Below are positions 19,229-29,040 of a DNA stretch of 64,000 nucleotides, in pieces. The position numbers were made by a program, and so were the translations under genes. The notes beneath the pieces are model-generated. The model was given only the letters and a program-made list of their open reading frames with translations, did no database searches and was not told where the DNA came from. The DNA lies in contig NZ_FNKO01000001.1 of NCBI RefSeq assembly GCF_900100925.1, positions 1,922,001 through 1,986,000 on the forward strand. The letters run 5' to 3'. This stretch comes from Actinopolyspora saharensis (GTDB lineage Bacteria; Actinomycetota; Actinomycetes; Mycobacteriales; Pseudonocardiaceae). Each line of letters opens with the position of its first letter. Position 1 is the first letter of the stretch.

Positions 19229-19918
19229 GTGGCAGTCGAACGGGTGGCGACAGCGCACTCGCCCCGTGGCGAGACGGTGCTGTCACGCCGGGAGGACGGA
19301 ACGCTCGAACTGCGGGTCAACGGCGTTTTCGTCATGGACACCGCGCACACGGCCAGCGAACGCGCACTCGCGCGAAACGCCCTCGACGCGTTCCACGGCT
19401 CCCCGGGCTCCGCACGAGACGGCACAAGGGTGCTCATCGGCGGCCTCGGCCTCGGATTCACGCTGCACGAGGTGCTCGGCTACTCCGAGGTCGCCAGCGT
19501 CGTGGTCTCCGAGATCGAGCCTGCGGTCGTGGAATGGTTCCTGCAGGGGTTGGTTCCCGAGATCGCTGCCGACCGCCACGACGATCGTGTGACATTGGAC
19601 ACCGCGGAAATCACCGAATCGGTGTCCGCGCAACGGGACTCCACGCTGGACGTGCTGCTGCTCGATGTGGACAACGGTCCCGGGTACCTGGTGCGTTCCG
19701 AGAACGCTTCCGTGTACGGAACGGGCTTCCTGCGGCAGTGCCGGGACAAGCTCGCCCCCGGCGGACTGCTGGCCGTCTGGTCGGCGAGCCCGGCCCCCGA
19801 ACTGACCGAGGCCGTCCGCGAGGTGTTCGGATCCGTGGAACAACGTGCTGTTCCGGTGACGCTGGGTTCGCTGGAAACCGAGTACCACCTCTACACCGGC
19901 CGCATCGGCGCGAACTGA
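19229..19918 (+). CDS. Spermidine synthase-like SAM-binding-fold protein
   Basis: The protein has 229 residues. It has the nucleotide-binding core of spermidine synthases and methyltransferases: VLIGGLGLGFTLHEVL, the acidic strand VVVSEIEPAVVEWF, LDVLLLDVDNGPGYLV, then KLAPGGLLAVWSASPAPEL. Whether it is an aminopropyl- or methyltransferase cannot be told. GTG 19229 is chosen because GTG 19217 overlaps the GGAGGGG ribosome site. It is transcribed against the flanking ftsQ and ftsZ and splits the dcw cluster, which is unusual. A cell-wall role is unproven. Confidence 0.8.
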   Translation: MAVERVATAHSPRGETVLSRREDGTLELRVNGVFVMDTAHTASERALARNALDAFHGSPGSARDGTRVLIGGLGLGFTLHEVLGYSEVASVVVSEIEPAVVEWFLQGLVPEIAADRHDDRVTLDTAEITESVSAQRDSTLDVLLLDVDNGPGYLVRSENASVYGTGFLRQCRDKLAPGGLLAVWSASPAPELTEAVREVFGSVEQRAVPVTLGSLETEYHLYTGRIGAN

Positions 19919-19990
19919 CCGCTTCCCGCCGGTGAGGCGGCTCCGAGGGGTTCGTCCGGAAAGCGCCGCGCCCCCACCCGGGCGAGCACC

Positions 19991-20737
19991 TCAGGACACA
20001 GTGGGCAATTCCGGAGCGGTGACGTCGTAGACCCGCCCCTGGCGGGTGAGCAGCGCGGGAAGCACCGCGGCCTTGAGCTCCGACTCGGCCGCGCTGCCCC
20101 ACTCGACGGTGCGCCCCCGCGTCAACAGCAACCGCACCCCGCCGGAACCGTCGAGCTCCACCACCCGGACCTGCTTGCGGACCTTCTCGTCCAACGAAGT
20201 GAACGCCGTGATCGCTTCCTCGGTCCGTTGTTCGCCGACGTCCTCCGGGAGGCGGAGTTCGGGCATCCTCCGGGATGGTTCGGGCACCTCCGCGAAACCG
20301 ACCCCGTCGTCGTCGACCAGTCGGACACCGCCGGAAACCCGTTCGAACAGGACCGGTTCACGCTCCACGACCCGGATCCGCACCGTCGAGGGCCAGACCA
20401 ACCGCACATCGGCGGACTCCACCCGGGAGATCCCGGTAACCCGCTCGCGGACGGCCGCACGGTCCACGCGCACTATCGGGGTGCCCTCCTCGATGGAGGC
20501 CACCCGGCTCACCCGACCCGCATCGAGCACCTCGGTACCGCTCACCCGCACCGAACGCACTCCGAGCGCCGGGGTGAAGAAGACGAGCACGGCAGCCGTG
20601 GTGATCAGGGCGAGCGCGACGAGAACGATCCAGCGGGCGATCCGACCCCGCCCCGCGGACTCCTCCTCGTCACGGCCTCCCCGCGTCCGCGAGCTCGTAC
20701 GTCCCCCGGAGGAACGGGCCCGCCCCGACTCCCTCAT
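19991..20737 (-). CDS. ftsQ: Cell division protein FtsQ
   Basis: FtsQ is a bitopic divisome protein that binds FtsL/FtsB and regulates septal synthesis. The 248-residue protein has an Arg-rich cytoplasmic N-terminus, one membrane helix ([19 protein letters not shown]), and a POTRA domain ([29 protein letters not shown]). The beta domain follows ([19 protein letters not shown]). The ATG start overlaps the murC stop by 4 bp (ATGA). It is the last minus-strand gene before the opposing insertion that separates it from ftsZ. Confidence 0.95.
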   Translation of the reverse strand: MRESGRARSSGGRTSSRTRGGRDEEESAGRGRIARWIVLVALALITTAAVLVFFTPALGVRSVRVSGTEVLDAGRVSRVASIEEGTPIVRVDRAAVRERVTGISRVESADVRLVWPSTVRIRVVEREPVLFERVSGGVRLVDDDGVGFAEVPEPSRRMPELRLPEDVGEQRTEEAITAFTSLDEKVRKQVRVVELDGSGGVRLLLTRGRTVEWGSAAESELKAAVLPALLTRQGRVYDVTAPELPTVS

Positions 20738-22239
20738 GACTGCTCCGTGTCACTCGGTTCCGATCCCGTCGTGCTCCGGTTGCCCACCTCGGTCAGGATC
20801 TCCGGGCCGAGCATGGTGACATCGCCGGCCCCCATGGTCAGTACGACGTCACCGGGCCGGACCAGCTCGGCGATCCGGAGGGGGACCTCGGTGATCGACG
20901 GCTCGTAGTGCACCCGCTCCGGAGGCAGCGGCACCGCCCCGGAGATCAGCTCCCCGGAGACACCGGGCTGCGGTTGTTCCCGCGCTCCGTACACGTCGAG
21001 CACCACCACCTCGTCGGCCAGGGCCAACGCCTCGGCGAACTCCGCGGCGAAAGCAGCGGTCCTGGAGAACAGGTGCGGTTGGAAGACCACGATGAGCCTG
21101 CCGGATTCCACCTCGGTGCGGGCGGCGCGCAGCTGCACGCGCACCTCCGTGGGGTGGTGGGCGTAGTCGTCGTAGACGCGCACCCCGTCGGCCCTGCCCT
21201 TGAACTCGAAACGACGGCGCACCCCGCCGAACGCGGCCAGCCCTTCCAGCAACCCCTCCAACGGCGCTGACAGCTCGAGGCCCGCGAGCAGCGCCGCCAC
21301 CGCGTTGCCCGCCATGTGCTCCCCCGGCACGGAGATGAACAACTCCACGGACCGGGTGCGGCCACCTTCGCCGAGCAGCAGCTCGACCATGCTCCTGCCG
21401 TGGCTCGGGTGGTACGCGACGAGCCGCGCGTCGTCCTCGCCCTCGACGGCGGAGCCGTAACGCCGAACGCGGAAACCGGCGTTCTCGGCCCGATCGGCGA
21501 GGGCGGCCGCGCCGGGATCGTCCACCCCGGCGATCAGCACCCCACCCGGCCGGACGCGCTCGACGAACTTCTCGAACACCTCGGTGTAGGCCTCGACGCT
21601 GCCGTGGTGGTCGAGGTGATCGGGCTCCACATTGGTCACCACGGCGACATCGGGGGAGAACACGAGGAAGGAACCGTCGCTCTCGTCGGCCTCGGCCACG
21701 AACACGCCTCCGTCTCCGTGGTGGGCGTTCGCACCCGAGTCGTTGAGATCACCACCGATCGCGAAGGACGGATCGAACCTGCAGTGCTGCAGGGCGACCG
21801 TGAGCATCGAGGTCGTGGAGGTCTTGCCGTGGGTGCCGGTCACGCAGGCGACCCGGTGATCACGCATGAGCGCGGCCAACGCCTCGGCGCGCCCCAGCAC
21901 GGGGATGCCGCGCTCACGCGCCCCCACCAGCTCCGGGTTCCCCTCGTCGATCGCCGTGGACACGACCACGGCGCTCGGCGGGTCCGCGTACTGGTCCAGG
22001 TTGTCCTCGTGATGGCCGATCCCGACCCTGGCCCCCTGGGTCCGCAGCGCGAGCACGGTGCGGGAGTCGCGGGCGTCCGAGCCGGACACCCGCTCCCCCC
22101 TGGCCAGCAGGATACGAGCGATTCCGCTCATGCCGGCCCCTCCGATGCCGACCAGGTGCAGGTGGGACAACAACTCGTCCGTCGCCGGCGCGAGCGCCTC
22201 CTCCGCGGAACTCGGTCCGCCTGCTGCCTCACCGCTCAC
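20734..22239 (-). CDS. murC: UDP-N-acetylmuramate–L-alanine ligase
   Basis: MurC adds L-Ala to UDP-MurNAc, the first peptide step of peptidoglycan precursor synthesis. The protein has 501 residues. The N-terminal UDP-binding Rossmann domain begins [20 protein letters not shown]. The ATP site is [13 protein letters not shown], with the central [10 protein letters not shown] and DHLDHHGS motifs, and [11 protein letters not shown] lies in the C-terminal domain. GTG 22239 overlaps the murG stop by 4 bp (GTGA); a longer frame to 22536 is an antisense artefact of murG. Confidence 0.97.
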   Translation of the reverse strand: MSGEAAGGPSSAEEALAPATDELLSHLHLVGIGGAGMSGIARILLARGERVSGSDARDSRTVLALRTQGARVGIGHHEDNLDQYADPPSAVVVSTAIDEGNPELVGARERGIPVLGRAEALAALMRDHRVACVTGTHGKTSTTSMLTVALQHCRFDPSFAIGGDLNDSGANAHHGDGGVFVAEADESDGSFLVFSPDVAVVTNVEPDHLDHHGSVEAYTEVFEKFVERVRPGGVLIAGVDDPGAAALADRAENAGFRVRRYGSAVEGEDDARLVAYHPSHGRSMVELLLGEGGRTRSVELFISVPGEHMAGNAVAALLAGLELSAPLEGLLEGLAAFGGVRRRFEFKGRADGVRVYDDYAHHPTEVRVQLRAARTEVESGRLIVVFQPHLFSRTAAFAAEFAEALALADEVVVLDVYGAREQPQPGVSGELISGAVPLPPERVHYEPSITEVPLRIAELVRPGDVVLTMGAGDVTMLGPEILTEVGNRSTTGSEPSDTEQS

Positions 22240-23378
22240 TGCGCGGCCACCTCCAGTACGGTTTTGGCCAGCACCCGATCGGCTTCTCGGTGGCCGCTCT
22301 CCAGCGTCGCGCGGTTCATCCGCGCCAGCATCTCGGGGTCGCCGGCCAAAGGTAGCACCTCGTCGATGACGCGCTGCGGCGTCAACTCCTCGTCGGTGAT
22401 CATCCGAGCCCCTCCCCCGCTGACCACGGGCTGGGCGTTCAACGCCTGTTCCCCGTTCCCGTGGGGCAACGGCACGAACACCGCGGGCAGTCCCGCCGCG
22501 GAGACCTCGGCCACCGTCATGGCCCCGGAGCGGCACACGACGAGATCGGCCGCGGCGTAGGCCAGGTCCATCCGTTCGAGGTAGGGCACGGGCACGTAGG
22601 GAGGTGCCCCGGGCACTTCCCGCACCGCGAGGGTGTTCTTCGGGCCGTGCGCGTGCAGCACTCCTATCCCGGCCCGTCCGAGCTCGTCGGCCGCCCCGGA
22701 GAAGGCGGTGTTCAACGTCTGCGCCCCCTGCGAACCGCCGAAGACGAGCACCGTGGGGGCGCTGGGGTCCAGACCGTAGTGGGCCCGCGCCTGCTGCCGC
22801 AGCGCGGCGCGGTCCAGCGTGGTGATCGACTCCCGCAACGGGATCCCTATGGTGCTCGCTCCGGGTAAGCCGCTGTCCGGGACGGCGGCCAGCACGCGCT
22901 CAGCCAGCCGCGCTCCGACCTTGTTGGACAGTCCGGCTCGTGCGTTGGCCTCGTGCACGACGATCGGCACCCTGCCCCTGGCGCCGAGATACGCCGACAG
23001 GGAGACGTAACCACCGAAACCGACGACCACATCGGCCCCCACCCGGTCCAGGACCTCGCGGGTCCGGCGGACCGAGTCGCGGACCTTCAACGGCATCCGG
23101 AACAGTTCCGGGCTGGCCTTCCGGGGCATCGGCACCGGAGGAACGAGCTCGAGCTGGTACCCCCTCTTGGGAACGATGTCGGTCTCCAGCCCGCGCTCCG
23201 TGCCGAGCGCCACCACACGAGCGTCCGGACGGATCCTGCGCACCGCGTCGGCCAGGGCCATCGCCGGTTCTATGTGCCCGGCCGTGCCCCCGCCCGCGAC
23301 GACCACGGTCGGTCCCCGCTGCTCCGGGGCGGACGAACCCTCTCGACCTGCGGGGGTGCTCGGCTGCTGTGTGCTCAA
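22236..23378 (-). CDS. murG: UDP-GlcNAc:undecaprenyl-PP-MurNAc-pentapeptide GlcNAc transferase
   Basis: MurG converts lipid I to lipid II at the inner membrane face. The 380-residue GT-B enzyme has the glycine-rich lipid/diphosphate loops ([28 protein letters not shown]) and the C-domain loop [12 protein letters not shown]. The UDP-GlcNAc motif is [20 protein letters not shown], followed by [10 protein letters not shown]. The start is TTG 23378 after GAGGAG. It overlaps murC by 4 bp; ftsW ends 108 bp upstream. Confidence 0.97.
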   Translation of the reverse strand: MSTQQPSTPAGREGSSAPEQRGPTVVVAGGGTAGHIEPAMALADAVRRIRPDARVVALGTERGLETDIVPKRGYQLELVPPVPMPRKASPELFRMPLKVRDSVRRTREVLDRVGADVVVGFGGYVSLSAYLGARGRVPIVVHEANARAGLSNKVGARLAERVLAAVPDSGLPGASTIGIPLRESITTLDRAALRQQARAHYGLDPSAPTVLVFGGSQGAQTLNTAFSGAADELGRAGIGVLHAHGPKNTLAVREVPGAPPYVPVPYLERMDLAYAAADLVVCRSGAMTVAEVSAAGLPAVFVPLPHGNGEQALNAQPVVSGGGARMITDEELTPQRVIDEVLPLAGDPEMLARMNRATLESGHREADRVLAKTVLEVAAQ

Positions 23379-23486
23379 CGAAGTACTCCTCGTAACTCGG
23401 GATTCACGCGACGCCGTGCGCTTTCGCCGCCGCTTTCACGTACGTCCCCGGCAGGACGAGCGGGAATCGTGCACAACCGCTTCCGC

Positions 23487-24929
23487 TCATCGTGCCGAGC
23501 GGGCCCCTCCCGGCCCCCGTGCTGCGCCTTGTCGTTGCTTTCCCGCCCGCGAACCACCGGTCCCCGACTTCCCGGAAGGTTTGGCCGGTTGGGGACCGCG
23601 TTGCTTGGCGGTCGTGCTGTTGTTCGAGCGGCGCGACGCCGGAGGCCGGTACGGCGTCGGGGTGGGCAGGCGCAGCAGTTTTCCGACCCTGCCCGGCCCC
23701 AGGGAGCGCAACGCCGCGATGGCCTCGGGCTCGTGTCTGGCGCAGTTGGCCAGCAGTCCGAAGACGATCATCGTCGTCACCACGGAACTGCCTCCCGAGG
23801 AGATCAGCGGAAGCGGAAGCCCCGTCACGGGGAGCAGCCCGACCACGTAGCCGATGTTGATGGCGGCCTGGGCCACCAACCACGTGGTCAGGGTCGCAGC
23901 GACCAGCCTGATCCACGGATCGGTGTTGCGGCTGGCGATCCGCATCCCCACGTAGGCGAGGGTGCCGAACAGGATCAGCACCACGACGCAACCGACGAAC
24001 CCGAGTTCCTCCCCGAGCACCGCGAAGATGAAGTCGTTGTCGGCTTCGGGAAGGTACTGCCACTTGGACCAACCCCGCCCCAGCCCCTCGCCGAACAGTC
24101 CACCGTCGGCCAGAGCCAGCAACGCCTGGTTCGACTGGAAACCGGCCCCCTGGGGATCGGACCCCGGGTTCAGGAACGAAGTGACCCGGCCCATCTGATA
24201 ACCCCCGAGGGTGATCAGTGCCGTGGCGGCCGTGACACCTCCCAGCAGGACAGCGCTGAACAGTCGCAGCGGAGCCCCCGCGAACCACAGCAGCGCCAGC
24301 AGCACCACCCCCAGCAGCACCGTGGAGCCGAGATCCGGCTGCATCATCACGAGGGCGAATATCAGCAGGGCGGCGGGGACCACCGGAACGAGCAGGTGCC
24401 GGTACTGCCCGAGCAGAGCACGTTTGGTGACCAGCACGTGCGCACCCCACAGCGCGAGGGCGATCTTGGCCGGTTCCACCGGCTGGAACGAGACCGGTCC
24501 GAGCGCGAACCAGCTCTGCGCCCCGTTCTCGGACGCCCCCAGACCGGTGAGCACGAGCACGAGCAGCAGCAGGCAGATCAACAGCAGCACGTGGCTGAAG
24601 CGACGCAGCACCCACACCGGCGTGCGCATGGCGACATAGCACCCCACCGCGCCGACCAGGCAGTGCGTCAGATGGCTCAGGAAGATGCTGTAGGAGGAGC
24701 CCTCCTTGTTGAACGACTCCACGCTGGAGGCGGACAGCACCATCACCAGACCGAAAGCCGTGAGCAGCCCGAACACCGCGAGCAACAGGTGAAACGAGGC
24801 GAGCGGCCTGGTCAACCAGGCGGTCAGCGCCGAGCTCACTCCGCGCAGACCGTCACCGACGCCCTGTCTGCCGCGTTCGCGGGAACCGCTGCCACGCTCA
24901 CGAGAACCACTGACGTTCCCGGCCGCCAC
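23487..24929 (-). CDS. ftsW: Septal peptidoglycan polymerase FtsW (SEDS family)
   Basis: FtsW is a SEDS glycosyltransferase that polymerises lipid II with its partner FtsI. The 480-residue protein has about ten membrane helices. The family motifs include FQPVEPAKIALALW, QPDLGSTVLL, the loop EADNDFIFAVLGEELGFVG with the conserved acid, and GLPLPLISSGGSS. The ~75-residue C-terminal tail is basic and disordered (RPPASRRSNNSTTAKQRG). The start GTG 24929 lies 6 bp past the murD stop, so the two are co-translated. Confidence 0.96.
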   Translation of the reverse strand: MAAGNVSGSRERGSGSRERGRQGVGDGLRGVSSALTAWLTRPLASFHLLLAVFGLLTAFGLVMVLSASSVESFNKEGSSYSIFLSHLTHCLVGAVGCYVAMRTPVWVLRRFSHVLLLICLLLLVLVLTGLGASENGAQSWFALGPVSFQPVEPAKIALALWGAHVLVTKRALLGQYRHLLVPVVPAALLIFALVMMQPDLGSTVLLGVVLLALLWFAGAPLRLFSAVLLGGVTAATALITLGGYQMGRVTSFLNPGSDPQGAGFQSNQALLALADGGLFGEGLGRGWSKWQYLPEADNDFIFAVLGEELGFVGCVVVLILFGTLAYVGMRIASRNTDPWIRLVAATLTTWLVAQAAINIGYVVGLLPVTGLPLPLISSGGSSVVTTMIVFGLLANCARHEPEAIAALRSLGPGRVGKLLRLPTPTPYRPPASRRSNNSTTAKQRGPQPAKPSGKSGTGGSRAGKQRQGAARGPGGARSAR

Positions 24930-24935
24930 GACTGA

Positions 24936-26357
24936 TCACCCCCTGTGCCGTTCGGCCGGGTCCACGGCGGACTCGGCCAGCAGCGCACGCACGGAATCGG
25001 TGAACTCCTGCCCCCTGTGGGCGTAGTCGGTGTACATGTCCATCGACGCCGCGGCCGGAGCCAGCACCACGGCTGATCCCGGTTCGGCGCGGGCGGCGGC
25101 CAGGCGCACGGCTTCCGACATCGCCGACTCGTGCTCCGGGGGGACGCTCACCACGGGGACGTCCGGAGCGTTCCGCCGCAACGAGTCGGCGATGAGCCCA
25201 CTGTCGGTGCCGATGAGCACGACCGCCAGGAAGCGCCGCGCGTGGGTGCGCACCAGTTCGTCGACGTCGGCGCCCTTCAGCAGCCCGCCCGCGATCCACA
25301 CCACGCCGGAGTGCGCGCGCAGGGCGGCCGAGGCGGCGTGCGGATTGGTCGCCTTGGAGTCGTCGATGTAGATCACCTCGTCGGCCTCGCCCACGACGAC
25401 CGAGCGATGCTCACCGGGAGCGAAGTCGCGCAGCCCGCTGGAGCAGGCCGCGGGGGCGACACCGTGGGAGCGGGCGAGCGCGCAGGCTGCGAGCGCGTTG
25501 GAGAGGTTGTGCGTCCCCACCTGACGGACGTCGCTCACCTCGGCCAGGGGGGTGGAAGCGGACTCGTCCGCTCCATCCCGGGGGAAGGCCAGGTCGCGGA
25601 GCTCCTCCCCCACGAGACCGAGCTGCCCGCCCACCGGCTCTCCCGTGGTGATGCCGACGGAGGAAGCCGTGGCGTACTTCTCGGCCAGCATCGTCGAGGC
25701 CTCGTCGTCGGCGTTGTACACCGAGCAGAGGTTGCCCCGGTAGACGGCCGACTTGGCGAGACCGTAGGCGTGCAACGAGCCGTGCCAGTCCAGGTGGTCG
25801 TCGGCCAGGTTGAGCACCACCCCCGCGTGGGGGGACAGCGTGTTCGACCAGTGCAGCTGGAAGCTCGACAGCTCCACGGCCAGCACCCCGTGCCCCGCGC
25901 GCACGGCGTCGACCGCGGGCAGGCCGACGTTGCCGCAGGCGACCGCGTCGAGGCCCGCGGAACGCAGGATCGACTCGAGCATGCCCACCGTGGTGGTCTT
26001 GCCGTTCGTGCCCGTGACGGCGAGCCACACCGCCGGTGCGGAACTCGCGCGGTCGATCCGCCAGGCGAGTTCGATCTCACCGATCACCTCGATGCCGGCG
26101 GCGGCCGCGGCCTCGAGCAGCGGGGCGTCCGGACGCCACCCCGGACTGGTGACCACGAGATCGGTTCCCGCCGGAGGTTCGGCCAGGTCGGTGCACAGTT
26201 CCGCGCCGCGCTGCCGCAGCTCGGAGAGCGCGGCCAGCCGTCCCTCGGACGCGTCAGTGATCGTGACGGCGGCGCCCTCGGCGAGTAACGCCTCGGCAGC
26301 CGATCTGCCGGATACTCCGGCACCCGCGACCAGAACTCGTGCACCCACCTTGCTCAT
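24936..26357 (-). CDS. murD: UDP-MurNAc-L-alanine–D-glutamate ligase
   Basis: MurD adds D-Glu to UDP-MurNAc-L-Ala. The 473-residue enzyme has the N-terminal UDP-binding fold (RVLVAGAGVSGRSAAEALL), the ATP site VTGTNGKTTTVGML, and LNLADDHLDWHGSLHAYGLA. The C-terminal IDDSKATNPHAA motif includes the family Lys. The start is ATG 26357 with GGTGAGG close upstream. mraY ends 98 bp upstream, which is the largest gap within the mraY–murD–ftsW part of the cluster. Confidence 0.97.
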   Translation of the reverse strand: MSKVGARVLVAGAGVSGRSAAEALLAEGAAVTITDASEGRLAALSELRQRGAELCTDLAEPPAGTDLVVTSPGWRPDAPLLEAAAAAGIEVIGEIELAWRIDRASSAPAVWLAVTGTNGKTTTVGMLESILRSAGLDAVACGNVGLPAVDAVRAGHGVLAVELSSFQLHWSNTLSPHAGVVLNLADDHLDWHGSLHAYGLAKSAVYRGNLCSVYNADDEASTMLAEKYATASSVGITTGEPVGGQLGLVGEELRDLAFPRDGADESASTPLAEVSDVRQVGTHNLSNALAACALARSHGVAPAACSSGLRDFAPGEHRSVVVGEADEVIYIDDSKATNPHAASAALRAHSGVVWIAGGLLKGADVDELVRTHARRFLAVVLIGTDSGLIADSLRRNAPDVPVVSVPPEHESAMSEAVRLAAARAEPGSAVVLAPAAASMDMYTDYAHRGQEFTDSVRALLAESAVDPAERHRG

Positions 26358-26455
26358 GACCTCACCAACGATCCACGTGAAAGATGTGCCGTTCGGCGCC
26401 TCTCCGCATCCGCGGCCCGCTCGTCACGGCTCGGGCGCGCCGCGAGCGGACTCCA

Positions 26456-27535
26456 TCAGGTCCCGCCCGCCAGGGACAGCCAGTCGGCGTAGAACAGGCC
26501 CACCCCGAACAGGCAACTGATCGCACCCAGTATCCAGAACCGAATGATCACCGAGGTTTCGGCCCACCCCGCGAGTTCGAAGTGATGGTGAAACGGCGCC
26601 ATCCGGAACAACCGCCTGCGCGACGTGCGGAAAACCACGATCTGCAACACCACGGAGAGGGCCTCGACAACGAACAGACCGCCGATGACGATCATCAGCA
26701 GTTCCGTGCGGGTCGTCATCGAGAGCCCGGCGACCAGTCCACCGATGGCCAGCGAACCGGTATCGCCCATGAAGATCTTGGCCGGTGCCGCGTTCCACCA
26801 GAGGAAGCCCACGCAGGCCCCCATGGCCGCCGCCGCGACCACGGCGACGTCCAGCGGGTCACGCACCTGGTAGCAGGCCGGTCCGAGCTCGGCAGCCAGC
26901 TGGCAGGAGTTGCGGAACTGCCAGAAGGAGATCAGCACGTAGCTGGCCAGCACCATCGCGGCCGTTCCTCCGGCCAGACCGTCCATGCCGTCGGTGAAGT
27001 TCACCGCGTTGGACCAGCCGCTGATGGCGATGTAGGCGAACACCACGAAACCGACGAGGCCGAAGGAGACCACGTTGATGTCCCGGATGAACGACAGGTT
27101 GTCCGAAGCGGGGGTGAACCCGTTCCTGTCGGCGAACTGCAGGGCCAGGATGGCGAACAGCACCGAGGACAGCATCTGTCCGATCAGCTTCGCCGTCTTG
27201 TTCAGCCCCAGGTTGCGGCGCTTGCGGATCTTGATGAAGTCGTCCAGGAACCCGACGATGCCGAGCATCGTGGTCAGGCCGAGCACCAACAGCGCGGTGA
27301 TGCTGGGGAACGTGTCGGACACCGTCAGATGAGTCGCCAGGTATCCGACCCACATGGCGACGAGAATCGCCATTCCCCCCATCGTGGGGGTCCCCCGCTT
27401 GGACGAGTGGGACTTCTGCACCTCCTCGCGGATCTCCTGACCGAAACCCTGTTTCGAGAAGACCTTGATGAGATACGGGGTGAAGAGAATGGAGACGACC
27501 AGGCCGACGGCCGCGGCGACGAGAATGCTCTTCAC
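26456..27535 (-). CDS. mraY: Phospho-MurNAc-pentapeptide transferase
   Basis: MraY moves phospho-MurNAc-pentapeptide to undecaprenyl phosphate, making lipid I. The 359-residue protein has about ten membrane helices. The Mg-binding motifs are [32 protein letters not shown] and [16 protein letters not shown], followed by the [11 protein letters not shown] loop. The family N-terminal motif KRGTPTMGG is present. GTG 27535 overlaps the murF stop by 4 bp (GTGA); the longer frame to 27616 reads into murF. Confidence 0.97.
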   Translation of the reverse strand: MKSILVAAAVGLVVSILFTPYLIKVFSKQGFGQEIREEVQKSHSSKRGTPTMGGMAILVAMWVGYLATHLTVSDTFPSITALLVLGLTTMLGIVGFLDDFIKIRKRRNLGLNKTAKLIGQMLSSVLFAILALQFADRNGFTPASDNLSFIRDINVVSFGLVGFVVFAYIAISGWSNAVNFTDGMDGLAGGTAAMVLASYVLISFWQFRNSCQLAAELGPACYQVRDPLDVAVVAAAAMGACVGFLWWNAAPAKIFMGDTGSLAIGGLVAGLSMTTRTELLMIVIGGLFVVEALSVVLQIVVFRTSRRRLFRMAPFHHHFELAGWAETSVIIRFWILGAISCLFGVGLFYADWLSLAGGT

Positions 27536-29040
27536 GTCGTACCACCGCCTCGCGCGGAGTCCTCCCCGGAGGACTCCCCTGCGGTGGCTCCCGTCAGCTC
27601 CTCGGCGACGCGCCACAGCGCCGCCGCGTTGGACGCCTTGATCAACACGGCATCATCGGGCCGCAACTCGTCCCGCAACAACCCGACGGCGGCCTCGACG
27701 TCCGGTACCAGAGTCGACTCCTCTCCCCAAGAACCTTCCAGCGCGGCACCCTGGTGCATCGCACGAGCCTGATCACCGACCACGACCAGTCGGTCGATGT
27801 TCAACCGCACGGCCAGTCGTCCGATCTCGTCGTGCGCGGTGGACGTCTCGTCTCCCAGCTCGCCCAGCGCGCCGAGAACGGCCCAGCTTCTCCCCGGGCC
27901 ACCGTGTTTCATCGAGGCGAGGGCCTTCAGAGCCGCCCGCACCGATTCCGGGTTGGCGTTGTAGGCGTCATTGATCACCGTGACCCCTCCCGGGGTCTCG
28001 GTGACCTCCATCCGCTTGCCGGACAGCTGACGCACCTGCTCCAGACGTTCGACGGTCTGCTCGACGGTGGCTCCGAGCTCCCTGGCCACCGCCGCCGCGG
28101 CCAGCGCGTTGCCGACGTGGTGCTCGCCGTGCAGCGGCAGCCGCACCGTGCCCCGCCCCTCCGGGGTGACCAGCGTGAATCCGGGGCGCGCCTGCTCGTC
28201 GAGCTCCACGTCCTCAGCCCTGACCTCGGCGTCCGGGCGCTGCCCGAACCGCAACACCCGCGCGTCGGTGCGCTGGGCCATGGCCGCCACGGCCGGATCG
28301 TCGGCGTTCAACACCGCGACCCCACCGTCGGCCGCGGCGGGCAGCGCCTCGACCAGCTCACCCTTGGCCCTGGCCACGGCCTCCCGCGAACCGAACTCGC
28401 CGAGATGGGCGCTGCCGACGTTGAGCACCACTCCCACGCGGGGCGGAGCCGACTCGCACAGCTCCGCGATGTGCCCCGTCCCACGGGCGGACAGCTCCAG
28501 AACCAGGTGGCGGGTGTCCTCGTCCGCACGCAGCACCGTCCAGGGATGGCCGATCTCGTTGTTGAACGATCCGGGCGGAGCCACGGTCGGCCCCGAGGGT
28601 TCGAGCAGCTGCGCGATCAGGTCCTTCGTCGAGGTCTTGCCGGAGGAACCGGTGACCCCCACGACCGTGAGCCGCTCCAACCGGTCGACCACCAGACGGG
28701 CGAGTCGCGCCATGGCGACCAGCACGGCGGCTCCCGAACCGTCCGTGTCACCGGCCAGAGCCATCGCACGGGCCCGTTCGGCCGCGTCGACGGGCGGCAC
28801 GATCACGGCGGGGGCGTCCACTTCCCTCGCCGCGAGCACGGCGACAGCTCCGTCCGCGACCGCACGCTCCGCGAACCGGTGCCCGTCGACGTGTTCCCCC
28901 GGTACCGCAACGAAGAGTCCACCGGGGCGTATCTTCCTTGAATCGAATTCGACGGCCGCGGTGACGACCTCGCTACCGTCGGCGCGGTGCAGTCTGCCAC
29001 CGACTACCTCAGCGATCTCGTCGAGGCTGAGCCGGATCAC
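27532..29040 (-). CDS. murF: UDP-MurNAc-tripeptide–D-Ala-D-Ala ligase
   Basis: MurF adds the D-Ala-D-Ala dipeptide to complete the UDP-MurNAc-pentapeptide. The 502-residue protein has the N-terminal substrate domain ([20 protein letters not shown]), the ATP site [26 protein letters not shown], and [17 protein letters not shown] in the C-terminal half. The start is GTG 29040, in GTGA overlap with the murE stop; its own stop overlaps mraY. The last ~20 residues are an acidic, Gly-rich tail. Confidence 0.97.
   Translation of the reverse strand: MIRLSLDEIAEVVGGRLHRADGSEVVTAAVEFDSRKIRPGGLFVAVPGEHVDGHRFAERAVADGAVAVLAAREVDAPAVIVPPVDAAERARAMALAGDTDGSGAAVLVAMARLARLVVDRLERLTVVGVTGSSGKTSTKDLIAQLLEPSGPTVAPPGSFNNEIGHPWTVLRADEDTRHLVLELSARGTGHIAELCESAPPRVGVVLNVGSAHLGEFGSREAVARAKGELVEALPAAADGGVAVLNADDPAVAAMAQRTDARVLRFGQRPDAEVRAEDVELDEQARPGFTLVTPEGRGTVRLPLHGEHHVGNALAAAAVARELGATVEQTVERLEQVRQLSGKRMEVTETPGGVTVINDAYNANPESVRAALKALASMKHGGPGRSWAVLGALGELGDETSTAHDEIGRLAVRLNIDRLVVVGDQARAMHQGAALEGSWGEESTLVPDVEAAVGLLRDELRPDDAVLIKASNAAALWRVAEELTGATAGESSGEDSARGGGTT

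Noticed and set aside
22953..24935. Long plus-strand open frame opposite murG and ftsW
   Set aside because: The Gln/His/Arg-rich translation mirrors the membrane helices of FtsW; no ribosome site or family motif.
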